From contig JABHNP010000364.1 of assembly GCA_018694455.1 (NCBI GenBank), positions 1 through 12,157 on the forward strand: a stretch of 12,157 nt of DNA, written 5' to 3'. The notes under the pieces are model-generated. The model saw only the letters and a program-made list of their open reading frames with translations, did no database searches and was not told where the DNA came from. The position numbers and the translations under genes are program-made. This DNA is from Planctomycetaceae bacterium. GTDB taxonomy: Bacteria; Planctomycetota; Planctomycetia; Pirellulales; UBA1268. Of this stretch, positions 7,086 to 12,157 are shown one piece after another (within the stretch, counting starts at the first letter, position 1; each line of letters begins with the position of its first letter).

Positions 7086-7682
7086 TTATTCATTATTCGA
7101 CTCTACTACTTCTGTGTGAATATCAGATGCGTCTTCAAGCTTTTGGCCGGAAAGAAGGCAGGATGCCACAACAGTTTCTTTTTCTGCGGTCGCGAAAACT
7201 CCTTCCGGAAGTTCGAGATGCTTTATCTTGAGAACATTACCGGCTTCAAGATGAGCAAGGTGAGCAACAGCAACTTCTGGCATTGTTTGCGCAGTGCATT
7301 CGACTTCGATTTCTCGGAGAGTTTGCTTTAATTTTCCTCCAGCTTTCGCTCCCGGAGATTCGCCACGAAACTCAACAGGAACGACTACTTTTATTTTTTC
7401 TGACGGATCAATTCGCAGGAAATCGATATGTAGAGGAATTGTGCCATACGTGTCCCATTGAAGTTCACGTACAAGAGCCGGTGATTTTACTGCTCCAGTT
7501 AATTCGACTGTTTTGCTGCCATGCCGAACCATTGCTTCAACGGCGTCGCGTCGTACAACTAAATCGACACATGTCTCGCCATGGCCATATAAAACTGCTG
7601 GGACGTGGCCTTCTTGACGCATTTTTCTGCAGGCTTTTGTGCCAGTAACGCTACGGGCTGTGACTTCGAGTAGATCGCTCAT
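7086..7682 (-). CDS. rplY: 50S ribosomal protein L25/general stress protein Ctc
   Basis: This 198-residue protein is the long, two-domain form of L25 (Ctc/TL5 type) that binds 5S rRNA. The N-terminal 5S-binding domain (about 1-90) shows LEVTARSVTGTKACRKMRQ, GHVPAVLYGHGE and the closing HIDFLRID. The C-terminal beta domain (about 92-185) shows VVVPVEFRGESPGAKAGG, IEVEC and LPEGVF. A short acidic tail ends it. The ATG at 7682 has an ideal AAGGAG six bases upstream, the strongest ribosome site in the window. Its place between prs and pth is the same as for ctc in Bacillus subtilis (glmU-prs-ctc-pth). Confidence 0.94.
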   Translation of the reverse strand: MSDLLEVTARSVTGTKACRKMRQEGHVPAVLYGHGETCVDLVVRRDAVEAMVRHGSKTVELTGAVKSPALVRELQWDTYGTIPLHIDFLRIDPSEKIKVVVPVEFRGESPGAKAGGKLKQTLREIEVECTAQTMPEVAVAHLAHLEAGNVLKIKHLELPEGVFATAEKETVVASCLLSGQKLEDASDIHTEVVESNNE

Positions 7683-7768
7683 CGGAAACTCCTTATTTGG
7701 GCCCCATATTGTGCCATTTTTCGATCTTTTCGCAAGCGGGAACTCTAAATGACGGCCCGAATACTCAA

Positions 7769-8713
7769 TTATTGAAACATCATGCTCACCGACTCATTTC
7801 GGTGGATCCGCTTGATGGCCTGCCCGAGCAAACTAGCTACCGAGAGAACCGTAATATTTGGGAGGGTTTTCTCCTGTGCAAGTGGGATTGAGTCAGTCAC
7901 GATGATTCCCGAGAGGGGAGCCGCCTGTAATCTCTCAACAGCTGGCCCGACGAGGAGCCCATGGGTTGCGGCAGCAAAAATTTGTTTTGCCCCGTGGTTA
8001 TTGAGGACTTCGGCCGCTGAGCAGATAGATCCGGCTGTACTAATCATGTCATCAAACATGAGAGCTACTTTTCCTTCAACGCTTGCACCGATGATATTTG
8101 CACTGGTGGTCGTGTCAGCACTTACGCGTCGTTTGTCAACAATCGCGAGAGGTGCATTGAGCCGTTGGCCATGGCCAACGGCCCGTTTGATTCCGCCAAC
8201 ATCAGGACTCACAACAATCAGATCATCTGCTGGTAAATCAATTGACTGTAAATGATTATTAAGGACTGGTGCGGCATAAAGATGGTCAACGGGTACATCA
8301 AAAAACCCTTGAATCTGTGCAGCGTGGAGATCCATTGCAAGAACTCGATCTGCACCCGCGCGTGTGATTAAGTTGGCGACAAGCTTGGCAGTAATAGGAA
8401 CCCGGCCCGAGTCTTTGCGGTCTTGTCGCGCATAACCAAAATAAGGAATGACAGCAGTAATCCGATATGAACTGGCCCGCTTGAAACTGTCAATCATCAC
8501 CAGCAGTTCCATGAGATGTTCGTCAACTGGCGGACAGGTTGGCTGGACAATAAAAATGTCTCGCCCTCGAACATCTTCGTCTATTTTGCAAGAGATTTCT
8601 CTGTCCGGAAATCGGCCGATAGACATCTTCCCCATGGGGAGGTTGAGATAGCGACAGATGTCCTGAGTCAAAGAAGGGTTTGCCAGCCCACTAAAAATCT
8701 TCAAGTCATTCAT
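7769..8713 (-). CDS. prs: Ribose-phosphate pyrophosphokinase (PRPP synthetase)
   Basis: This 314-residue enzyme makes PRPP from ribose 5-phosphate and ATP, for purine, pyrimidine, NAD, His and Trp synthesis. The length is exactly in the family range. Signatures seen: FPDREI (35-40); RQDRK (96-100), part of the ATP site; MDLHAAQIQGFFDVPVDHL (127-145), the metal/PRPP signature; VVSPDVGG (167-174); the flexible-loop KRR (194-196); and FDDMISTAGS (220-229), the ribose-phosphate loop. The ATG at 8713 has a modest GAGATC about six bases upstream. It stands between the glmU-like gene (132 bases) and rplY (86 bases), so it is probably cotranscribed with them. Confidence 0.96.
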   Translation of the reverse strand: MNDLKIFSGLANPSLTQDICRYLNLPMGKMSIGRFPDREISCKIDEDVRGRDIFIVQPTCPPVDEHLMELLVMIDSFKRASSYRITAVIPYFGYARQDRKDSGRVPITAKLVANLITRAGADRVLAMDLHAAQIQGFFDVPVDHLYAAPVLNNHLQSIDLPADDLIVVSPDVGGIKRAVGHGQRLNAPLAIVDKRRVSADTTTSANIIGASVEGKVALMFDDMISTAGSICSAAEVLNNHGAKQIFAAATHGLLVGPAVERLQAAPLSGIIVTDSIPLAQEKTLPNITVLSVASLLGQAIKRIHRNESVSMMFQ

Positions 8714-8799
8714 GTGGTGATCTCAGAACTAAAAAAGAGAGGAGGATCGTGAGAACACTCTTTTACGGTATTAAGAAGGATGTTCAAGGATTGCTACTC

Positions 8800-8817
8800 T
8801 CTGTCGGGTGAGACAGA
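8800..8817 (-). repeat. Small hairpin between the glmU-like gene and prs
   Basis: TCTGTC (8800-8805) and GACAGA (8812-8817) form a 6-bp stem with a 6-base loop in the 132-base gap. No T-run follows on the minus strand, so it is not an evident terminator. It may be a chance pairing. Confidence 0.2.
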
Positions 8818-8845
8818 TGTCACGGACTTTTCAGGCTACGGCTAC

Positions 8846-9613
8846 CTATTTATGAATTGCTTGAAGAGCTTCGGCCACGGCCTGGAGTTGCTGTGGCGTG
8901 TTGACCGATAGTGATTCGCTTGGGTCAAGACAGGCAACCGCATCGACTTTCTCTCCTGCGTCAAGAAGTACCTTTGGGCAATCGGTGAGGTAGTACTCTC
9001 CAGCTGCGTTATCAGTGTTAATTTGCGCCAAGGCCTTAAGTAACTGGTTGGCGGCGAAAACATAGGTGCTCATGTTGACTTCTTGAATTAGTCGCTCGCT
9101 TTCAGTTGCATCTTTTTCTTCAGTAATACATACAAACTGTTTGTCTGCGTTCCGCACTATGCGGCCTAATCCGGTTGGGTCTTCCGTGATCGCGGTTCCA
9201 AGAAGACACGCAGCACCAGTCGATTGAAAAACATTGAGTAAACGTCGGATGCTCGAGGGGCGCAACAGAGGTGAGTCACCACAGACGATGACCACAGGCC
9301 GAGAGCGGGCACCCGCGGTGAGAGCTGATTCTATTGACGGAACTGCGGCTCGGACGGCGTCACCAGTTCCAAGCTGCTTTTGCTGAACAGCGAATTGAAC
9401 ACCCGGCCTTGCTCCAATATGTGCGCGTACCTTTTCTCCACCATACCCAACGACAACAATTTGTTCCGTACACCCAGCATCGTTCAGTGCATCAAGAACC
9501 CATGCAAGCAGAGTCTTGCCAGTGGCCTCATGTAGTACCTTGGGCAGGTCGCTGTTCATGCGAGTTCCTTTTCCTGCCGCGAGGACGATTGCGATGGGCG
9601 AGGTGTTAGGCAT
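8846..9613 (-). CDS. glmU: GlmU-like nucleotidyltransferase lacking the acetyltransferase domain
   Basis: This 255-residue protein corresponds to only the N-terminal half of GlmU, the half that makes UDP-GlcNAc from GlcNAc-1-phosphate and UTP for the cell envelope. It carries LAAGKGTRMNSDLPKVLH (11-28), QLGTGDAV (80-87, usually GTGHA), CGDSPLL (111-117, with metal-binding Asp113), DPTGLGRIV (145-153), ITEEKDAT (163-170), NAAGEYYLTD (202-211) and SVN (236-238, the second metal ligand Asn). No left-handed beta-helix hexapeptides follow, and the frame ends cleanly. A full bacterial GlmU has about 450 residues. The usual EINTGI substrate motif reads EVNMSTY, so a different sugar-1-phosphate is possible. 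The ATG at 9613 lacks a clear ribosome site. Its place upstream of prs and ctc supports a GlmU role. Confidence 0.85.
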   Translation of the reverse strand: MPNTSPIAIVLAAGKGTRMNSDLPKVLHEATGKTLLAWVLDALNDAGCTEQIVVVGYGGEKVRAHIGARPGVQFAVQQKQLGTGDAVRAAVPSIESALTAGARSRPVVIVCGDSPLLRPSSIRRLLNVFQSTGAACLLGTAITEDPTGLGRIVRNADKQFVCITEEKDATESERLIQEVNMSTYVFAANQLLKALAQINTDNAAGEYYLTDCPKVLLDAGEKVDAVACLDPSESLSVNTPQQLQAVAEALQAIHK

Positions 9614-9636
9614 CGGCTGCTTTGCTTTCTTTAGTC

Positions 9637-9790
9637 ATGAAACTTTTGTCGTTAAAAATGTTCGACCTCTTGGCAGGGTGTGACAAAGAAGAGATTCTTG
9701 CCAATACCACCGAAAGGTGTATCAGAAAAGAAGCTGGCTCGTCACCCAGGATGACCAAGGCTGGGTCCCTAAAGATAGCTTGGCGAGAAG
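9637..9790 (+). pseudogene. Possible remnant of an SH3-like domain protein
   Basis: On the plus strand two successive frames give pieces that resemble a planctomycete SH3-like module: CDKEEILANTTE in the frame from the ATG at 9637, then SWLVTQDDQGWVPKDSL in another frame (about 9732-9782). The W-x6-DDQGWV-x-K-D pattern is what these domains show. A one-base deletion near 9725-9740 would join them. The piece stops where the truncated sulfatase begins on the other strand. This rests on a short motif only and may be chance. Confidence 0.25.
9657..9686 (-). promoter_or_regulatory. Weak candidate promoter for the glmU-prs-rplY-pth run
   Basis: On the minus strand TTGTCA (9681-9686) and AACATT (9657-9662) are 18 bases apart, about 45 bases before the glmU-like ATG. 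The -35 matches at five positions and the -10 at three. A promoter is expected here, because the genes further upstream are decayed and unrelated. A 10-codon open frame beginning at the ATG at 9639 ends across the glmU start and could be a leader peptide or chance. Confidence 0.25.
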
Positions 9791-9847
9791 AGAATCGAAG
9801 TCAACGATACTTAACGATGCCGCTCGATTGCCTTTTAGGAACCTATC

Positions 9848-10109
9848 TCATTGGGCCCCGGCTAAGTTCGTTATCGAGTCCATGCGTGGCGTTTCAACGA
9901 ACTGATGCCCCATGAAGCTCATGGCGTCATAACGGTGATCTTCAGACAGAATGAACACCACATTTCGCGGTTTCGCGTTCGGGACGGAGACCGGCTCAAC
10001 CTCTTCTGGAACGGCGCACGCCCGATCCTCTTGCTTCTTGAGCACTGGCTGTGATTGCAATGAGAGAAGCGATCCAGAGGGCAGTTGCGGCAGATAGTGG
10101 GCTCTTCAT
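9848..10109 (-). pseudogene. Sulfatase, N-terminal remnant (frameshifted and truncated)
   Basis: From the ATG at 10109 the frame gives a clean signal peptide: MKSPLSAATALW, then a hydrophobic stretch and ITASAQ. It loses its frame between about 10060 and 10000. The next frame gives KPRNVVFILSEDHRYDAM, then FMGHQFVETPRMDS, the typical opening of an exported sulfatase, with the metal-binding Asp-His region. Resemblance ends at about 9872 and a TGA follows at 9848-9850. The C-x-P-S-R site that becomes formylglycine, and over 80 percent of the enzyme, are absent. No continuation appears in any frame down to the glmU-like gene. The frame change equals one extra base. Sulfatases of this kind desulfate polysaccharides and are often paired with DUF1080 genes in planctomycetes. 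Confidence 0.7.
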
Positions 10110-10842
10110 TGTTTGTGCTGTCTTTGATTGGCTGTCGTGAGTCGGGCTTTCTCTCGCCGGCGGACCAGACTTTGATGTCGCTGAGCTTCGCTGTTCCCTG
10201 AATCGTTGTGGCAATCTCAAACGACATGTTCTTTGCAGTCGCGAACTGTGGATCGTGTGCTTGAAACACCGTCCGCTTGCCTTTGTCGTCAACGAGTTGG
10301 ACAACCAAATGCTCTTCGCCGACTTCGGCGAGCACCGTGTACCAAGTGAACGGCTTGAGCTGGAACTCGTTCGCCCGTGTATGAACTATCTTTTCATTGT
10401 TGGTCAGCAGAACGGCTCCCAACTTTCCGAAATAGATTTTGCTTACGTGATGTCCGAACTCGATCAACGGAACTTGGGCGTCGCCGGGGTGATCGTCGAT
10501 TTGAAAGCGACAGGTCATCCTGTATTGCGCGGGAAGCTTTCCCATCCCGACACGCGGAATATTGCTGAGATGATGGCCGATTTCGCGTCGCTGTTGCTGG
10601 TACTCCTCCGTAGCGGCGATGCCGATAAGAGCCCCGTCCTTCACCGACCACTGTGTGCGCCGTTTCGGCCACCAGCGTGGTTTGGAAATTGGCTTCGCTG
10701 AGGAAAAGGTTTCTGCAAAGAGCAACTGCCCTCGCTCAAGCATTAGGGTGTTGAGTTCGTCACTCTTCGTCGACTTTGCTACAGCAGAGTCACACGCAAA
10801 CGTAGAACAGACAACTACGGCAACCAGGATGAGGCGAGTCAA
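9919..10842 (-). CDS. Secreted DUF1080-type (LamG-like) protein, probably damaged at both ends
   Basis: The open frame gives 307 residues from a TTG at 10842. A signal peptide opens it (LILVAVVVCSTFA, cleavage near AVA-K, residue 22). A beta-sandwich domain resembling DUF1080 fills about 38-225: LLFAETFSS, WSVKDGALIG, FQIDDHP, WYTVLAEVGEEHLVVQLVDD and LSDIKVW. This domain is linked with hydrolysis or binding of modified sugars, but no function can be fixed here. After IKVW, near 10165, the reading becomes Arg/Ser/Cys-rich noise running antisense-like through the sulfatase remnant. In another frame the same DNA gives RRREKARLTTANQRQHKQ and a TGA at 10106-10108 that overlaps the sulfatase ATG. 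The natural gene was therefore probably 10106-10857. An ATT stands where the ATG is expected. Confidence 0.6.
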   Translation of the reverse strand: MTRLILVAVVVCSTFACDSAVAKSTKSDELNTLMLERGQLLFAETFSSAKPISKPRWWPKRRTQWSVKDGALIGIAATEEYQQQRREIGHHLSNIPRVGMGKLPAQYRMTCRFQIDDHPGDAQVPLIEFGHHVSKIYFGKLGAVLLTNNEKIVHTRANEFQLKPFTWYTVLAEVGEEHLVVQLVDDKGKRTVFQAHDPQFATAKNMSFEIATTIQGTAKLSDIKVWSAGERKPDSRQPIKDSTNNEEPTICRNCPLDRFSHCNHSQCSRSKRIGRAPFQKRLSRSPSRTRNREMWCSFCLKITVMTP

Positions 10843-10854
10843 GTTTGCAATTCG

Positions 10855-10871
10855 AATTGTGGTATCACCTT
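10855..10871 (-). promoter_or_regulatory. Ribosome site of the DUF1080 gene, facing an ATT instead of ATG
   Basis: AAGGTG (10866-10871 on the minus strand) is followed after eight bases by ATT (10855-10857), in frame with the DUF1080 gene. Starting there gives an N-terminus RIANLTRLIL with a normal basic n-region. The first accepted start codon downstream, TTG at 10840-10842, is 23 bases from the ribosome site, too far to use it. Confidence 0.4.
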
Positions 10872-10943
10872 CGAGTGTGTGTATCGCTTACGTTAATCAG
10901 ACATTTTGACTAACGAAGCATCGTCGAAGTATCCAATAGAGAC

Positions 10944-10975
10944 AAAAAAAGGCACCGCCAATCACTGACGGTGCC
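10944..10975 (-). terminator. Intrinsic terminator of ssrA
   Basis: On the minus strand GGCACCGTCA pairs with TGGCGGTGCC: a 10-bp stem with one G-T pair and loop GTGAT (10951-10975). Seven T residues follow directly (10950 down to 10944). It begins four bases after the tmRNA 3' end. It also separates ssrA from the DUF1080 gene downstream. Confidence 0.93.
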
Positions 10976-10979
10976 CTAG

Positions 10980-11336
10980 TGGAGGCGGCGGGAATCGAAC
11001 CCGCGTCCCGTGACGTTTCAGAACAAACTTCTACGTGTGTATTCGGTCAATTTAAATCTCATGAGGAACCCCCCCGGCCGACAGGGTGTGCTCTTCACCA
11101 GCCCGGAACAAATTTAGTTCTGCCCGTACTAGGCGATGAAACAGAACGAGTCGGATTTGGCGACCGATTGGTAGGCCCTTCCGACTGGGGCCATCGCTCG
11201 GAGCAACTTAACTAAGCTGCCAGAGAAAACTGAGCTTCGGCAATTGAAGCTGTGGTCGACTTTTTGCGTGGCCTGCCGACCAACCACGACACGCGATCTG
11301 AACCTCTTACAATCCGGTCGAAACCAGTACGCCCCC
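10980..11336 (-). ncRNA. ssrA: Transfer-messenger RNA (tmRNA)
   Basis: The minus-strand 357 bases have all tmRNA marks. The 5' end GGGGGCG (11336 down to 11330) pairs with the 3' CGCCTCC to form the acceptor stem. GGTTTCGACCGG follows the 5' end, as in other tmRNAs. The T arm GCGGG-TTCGATT-CCCGC lies next to the 3' end. The discriminator A is at 10980 and the next bases are CTA, so the CCA tail is not encoded and must be added by CCA-tRNA nucleotidyltransferase. Between the ends lie the tag reading frame and GC-rich pseudoknot-forming stretches (for example 11060-11110). With SmpB and alanine charging, this RNA frees stalled ribosomes and marks the unfinished protein for proteolysis. It is a one-piece tmRNA, not permuted. 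Confidence 0.96.
11212..11241 (-). CDS. tmRNA tag peptide AEAQFSLAA
   Basis: Within ssrA the frame GCC GAA GCT CAG TTT TCT CTG GCA GCT TAG encodes AEAQFSLAA and a stop. The LAA end is the standard protease-recognition signal. The tag closely resembles AEENFALAA, which I recall for a Pirellula relative. An A stands four bases before the proposed resume codon GCC, as in E. coli. The same frame is open further upstream (ASI before AEAQ), so the resume codon could be GCT at 11250, which would give a 12-residue tag. Confidence 0.75.
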   Translation of the reverse strand, partial: AEAQFSLAA

Positions 11337-11714
11337 TTTGTATGGATAGAATTGTGCGTGCGAACAACAAGTTCGGTCACTCAGTGCGGCGTTATTTAGG
11401 CTGGATTCTACAATCGCCAAAATTTGCCCTACCCTTCAGTATACGTCTACCGGCAGACTTGTGGCAGAAAGTTGTCCACTTGTGTCGGTTTTGTCGACGC
11501 GGCTTGCTAGAATTAGGCTGATTTTTCCAGAAAAAGACTGAAAAACTGGTTGTGCTGACTCATACTGGAAGTCATCTTCGGATGCACCTTGACGGGAATG
11601 TCTCGGTGCCAAATTTCTTCTCGATTTGACGGTGATAATATGAAGCCCGTACTCTTTCATAAGTCTTTATGGCCTTTTGCATCGAACTCTTTGCAGCATA
11701 CGAATGGTAGAGCA
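11337..11714. other. Divergent control region between ssrA and the DUF1573 gene
   Basis: These 378 bases hold no convincing gene. Next to ssrA lies its promoter (11343-11370). An imperfect palindrome GTCTACCGGCAGAC (11445-11458, one mismatched pair) and an A/T palindrome TTTTTC-CA-GAAAAA (11522-11535), with a further GAAAAA at 11540, could be operators. A -10-like GATAAT (11634-11639) on the plus strand may serve the DUF1573 gene; its -35 is unclear. Confidence 0.45.
11343..11370 (-). promoter_or_regulatory. Candidate ssrA promoter
   Basis: On the minus strand TTGTTG (11365-11370) and TATCCA (11343-11348) are 16 bases apart. The -10 ends six bases before the first G of mature tmRNA (11336), which is the right distance for a start exactly there. 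The -35 is weak (three of six). Confidence 0.4.
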
Positions 11715-12157
11715 ATGTCTCGTCAGCCATTAATGAATAGATTACCAGTTCTAAAGCCGTCACGAATCACTGTTTTATGCATGTGGTGTGCCATCGTCTG
11801 CGTAGGGTTGGCCTCGTCAGCACCTTCAGTCTCAGCTCAAGAATGGGCGAAAAAGATGTTCTCGGTGACCAGCCATAATTTTGGCACGGTTGCCAAAGGC
11901 TCAAAAACAGAATTTCGATTCGTGTACCGGAACTTATACGAAGAGGATGTTCATGTTAGCAGCGTCCGTACGAGTTGTGGCTGCACTCAGCCAGCAATCA
12001 CGAAGAAGTTGATTGAGACTCATGAGACGGGAGAGATTGTTGCGGTGTTCAATACGCGAACTTTTCTCGGACAACATGGTGCAACGCTCACTGTGACGTT
12101 TGATCAGCCGTTTCAGGCAGAAGTACAACTGCGAGTGGCAGGCAATGTTCGGGGAGA
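11715..12157 (+). CDS. DUF1573 family secreted protein (3' end beyond window)
   Basis: The frame is open from the ATG at 11715 to the window edge, giving 147 residues. A basic n-region (1-18) leads into a hydrophobic stretch ITVLCMWCAIVCVGLASS (18-35), with cleavage likely after VSA (41). Mature sequence begins QEWAKKMFSVTSHNFGTVAKG, the DUF1573 start, followed by FRFVYRN, SVRTSCGCTQPAI (83-95), FNTRTFLGQ and LTVTFDQPFQAEVQLRV. The family has Ig-like beta folds and is abundant in planctomycetes; its role is unknown. Other in-frame starts are 11640 (GGTGAT nearby, but it would give a 41-residue n-region and lies on the -10-like GATAAT) and 11733. It is divergent from ssrA. Confidence 0.82.
   Translation, partial: MSRQPLMNRLPVLKPSRITVLCMWCAIVCVGLASSAPSVSAQEWAKKMFSVTSHNFGTVAKGSKTEFRFVYRNLYEEDVHVSSVRTSCGCTQPAITKKLIETHETGEIVAVFNTRTFLGQHGATLTVTFDQPFQAEVQLRVAGNVRG

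Noticed and set aside
9996..10304. A 102-codon minus-strand frame as an independent gene
   Set aside because: Only its part after the ATG at 10109 makes sense, as the sulfatase signal peptide; the part before is the DUF1080 gene read out of frame.
11129..11380. An 83-codon minus-strand frame and a 78-codon plus-strand frame (10979-11215) over ssrA
   Set aside because: They lie across the structured tmRNA and its promoter and have no coding character. The true tag frame is a different one.
1..12157. CRISPR arrays, insertion sequences, toxin-antitoxin or defence genes
   Set aside because: I saw no repeat arrays, no transposase and no terminal inverted repeats. All credible genes are housekeeping or carbohydrate-related. 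I could not run a systematic repeat search.

Overview
The window looks like a piece of a planctomycete chromosome, probably a Pirellula-like lineage. The evidence is a Tat-exported Gfo/Idh/MocA oxidoreductase, a xylose-isomerase-like sugar phosphate isomerase, a DUF1080-type secreted domain, a sulfatase relic, a DUF1573 protein with the SCGCT motif, and a tmRNA whose tag reads AEAQFSLAA. This assignment rests on recalled family resemblance, since no search was possible.

Layout. (1) 1-378, plus strand: the 3' end of pheT. (2) 379-701: a gene-free stretch between convergent genes, with one 8-bp hairpin. (3) 702-2975, minus strand: an intact exported oxidoreductase followed by a frameshifted sugar phosphate isomerase. 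(4) 3175-9613, minus strand: a compact housekeeping run, in transcription order glmU-like uridylyltransferase, prs, rplY/ctc, pth, rpsF, ssb, rplI, dnaB. It combines two arrangements familiar from other bacteria (glmU-prs-ctc-pth and rpsF-ssb-rplI-dnaB); rpsR is absent. (5) 9614-10857: a decayed patch with a DUF1080-type gene, a sulfatase reduced to its N-terminus and, on the plus strand, a possible fragment of an SH3-like protein. (6) 10944-11336, minus strand: ssrA (tmRNA) with its own promoter and a strong intrinsic terminator. (7) 11337-11714: the divergent control region. (8) 11715-12157, plus strand: a DUF1573 secreted protein that runs off the window.

The housekeeping genes supply translation (L25, S6, L9, peptidyl-tRNA hydrolase, PheT, and tmRNA ribosome rescue), replication (SSB, DnaB) and precursor synthesis (PRPP, UDP-sugar). 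All eight genes of the minus-strand block are open end to end. The frame breaks are confined to the accessory catabolic genes on both sides, which points to gene decay rather than random sequencing error.

I found no evidence of a new defence or mobile system. The most useful signals are: a GAAC-N4-GTTC palindrome (the Gram-positive LexA box pattern) between a -35 and -10 element in front of ssb; a DUF1080 gene with ATT where its ATG is expected and a lost frame that would restore an ATGA overlap with the sulfatase; a GlmU lacking its acetyltransferase half; and a Pth with Gln in place of the conserved GGHNG histidine.
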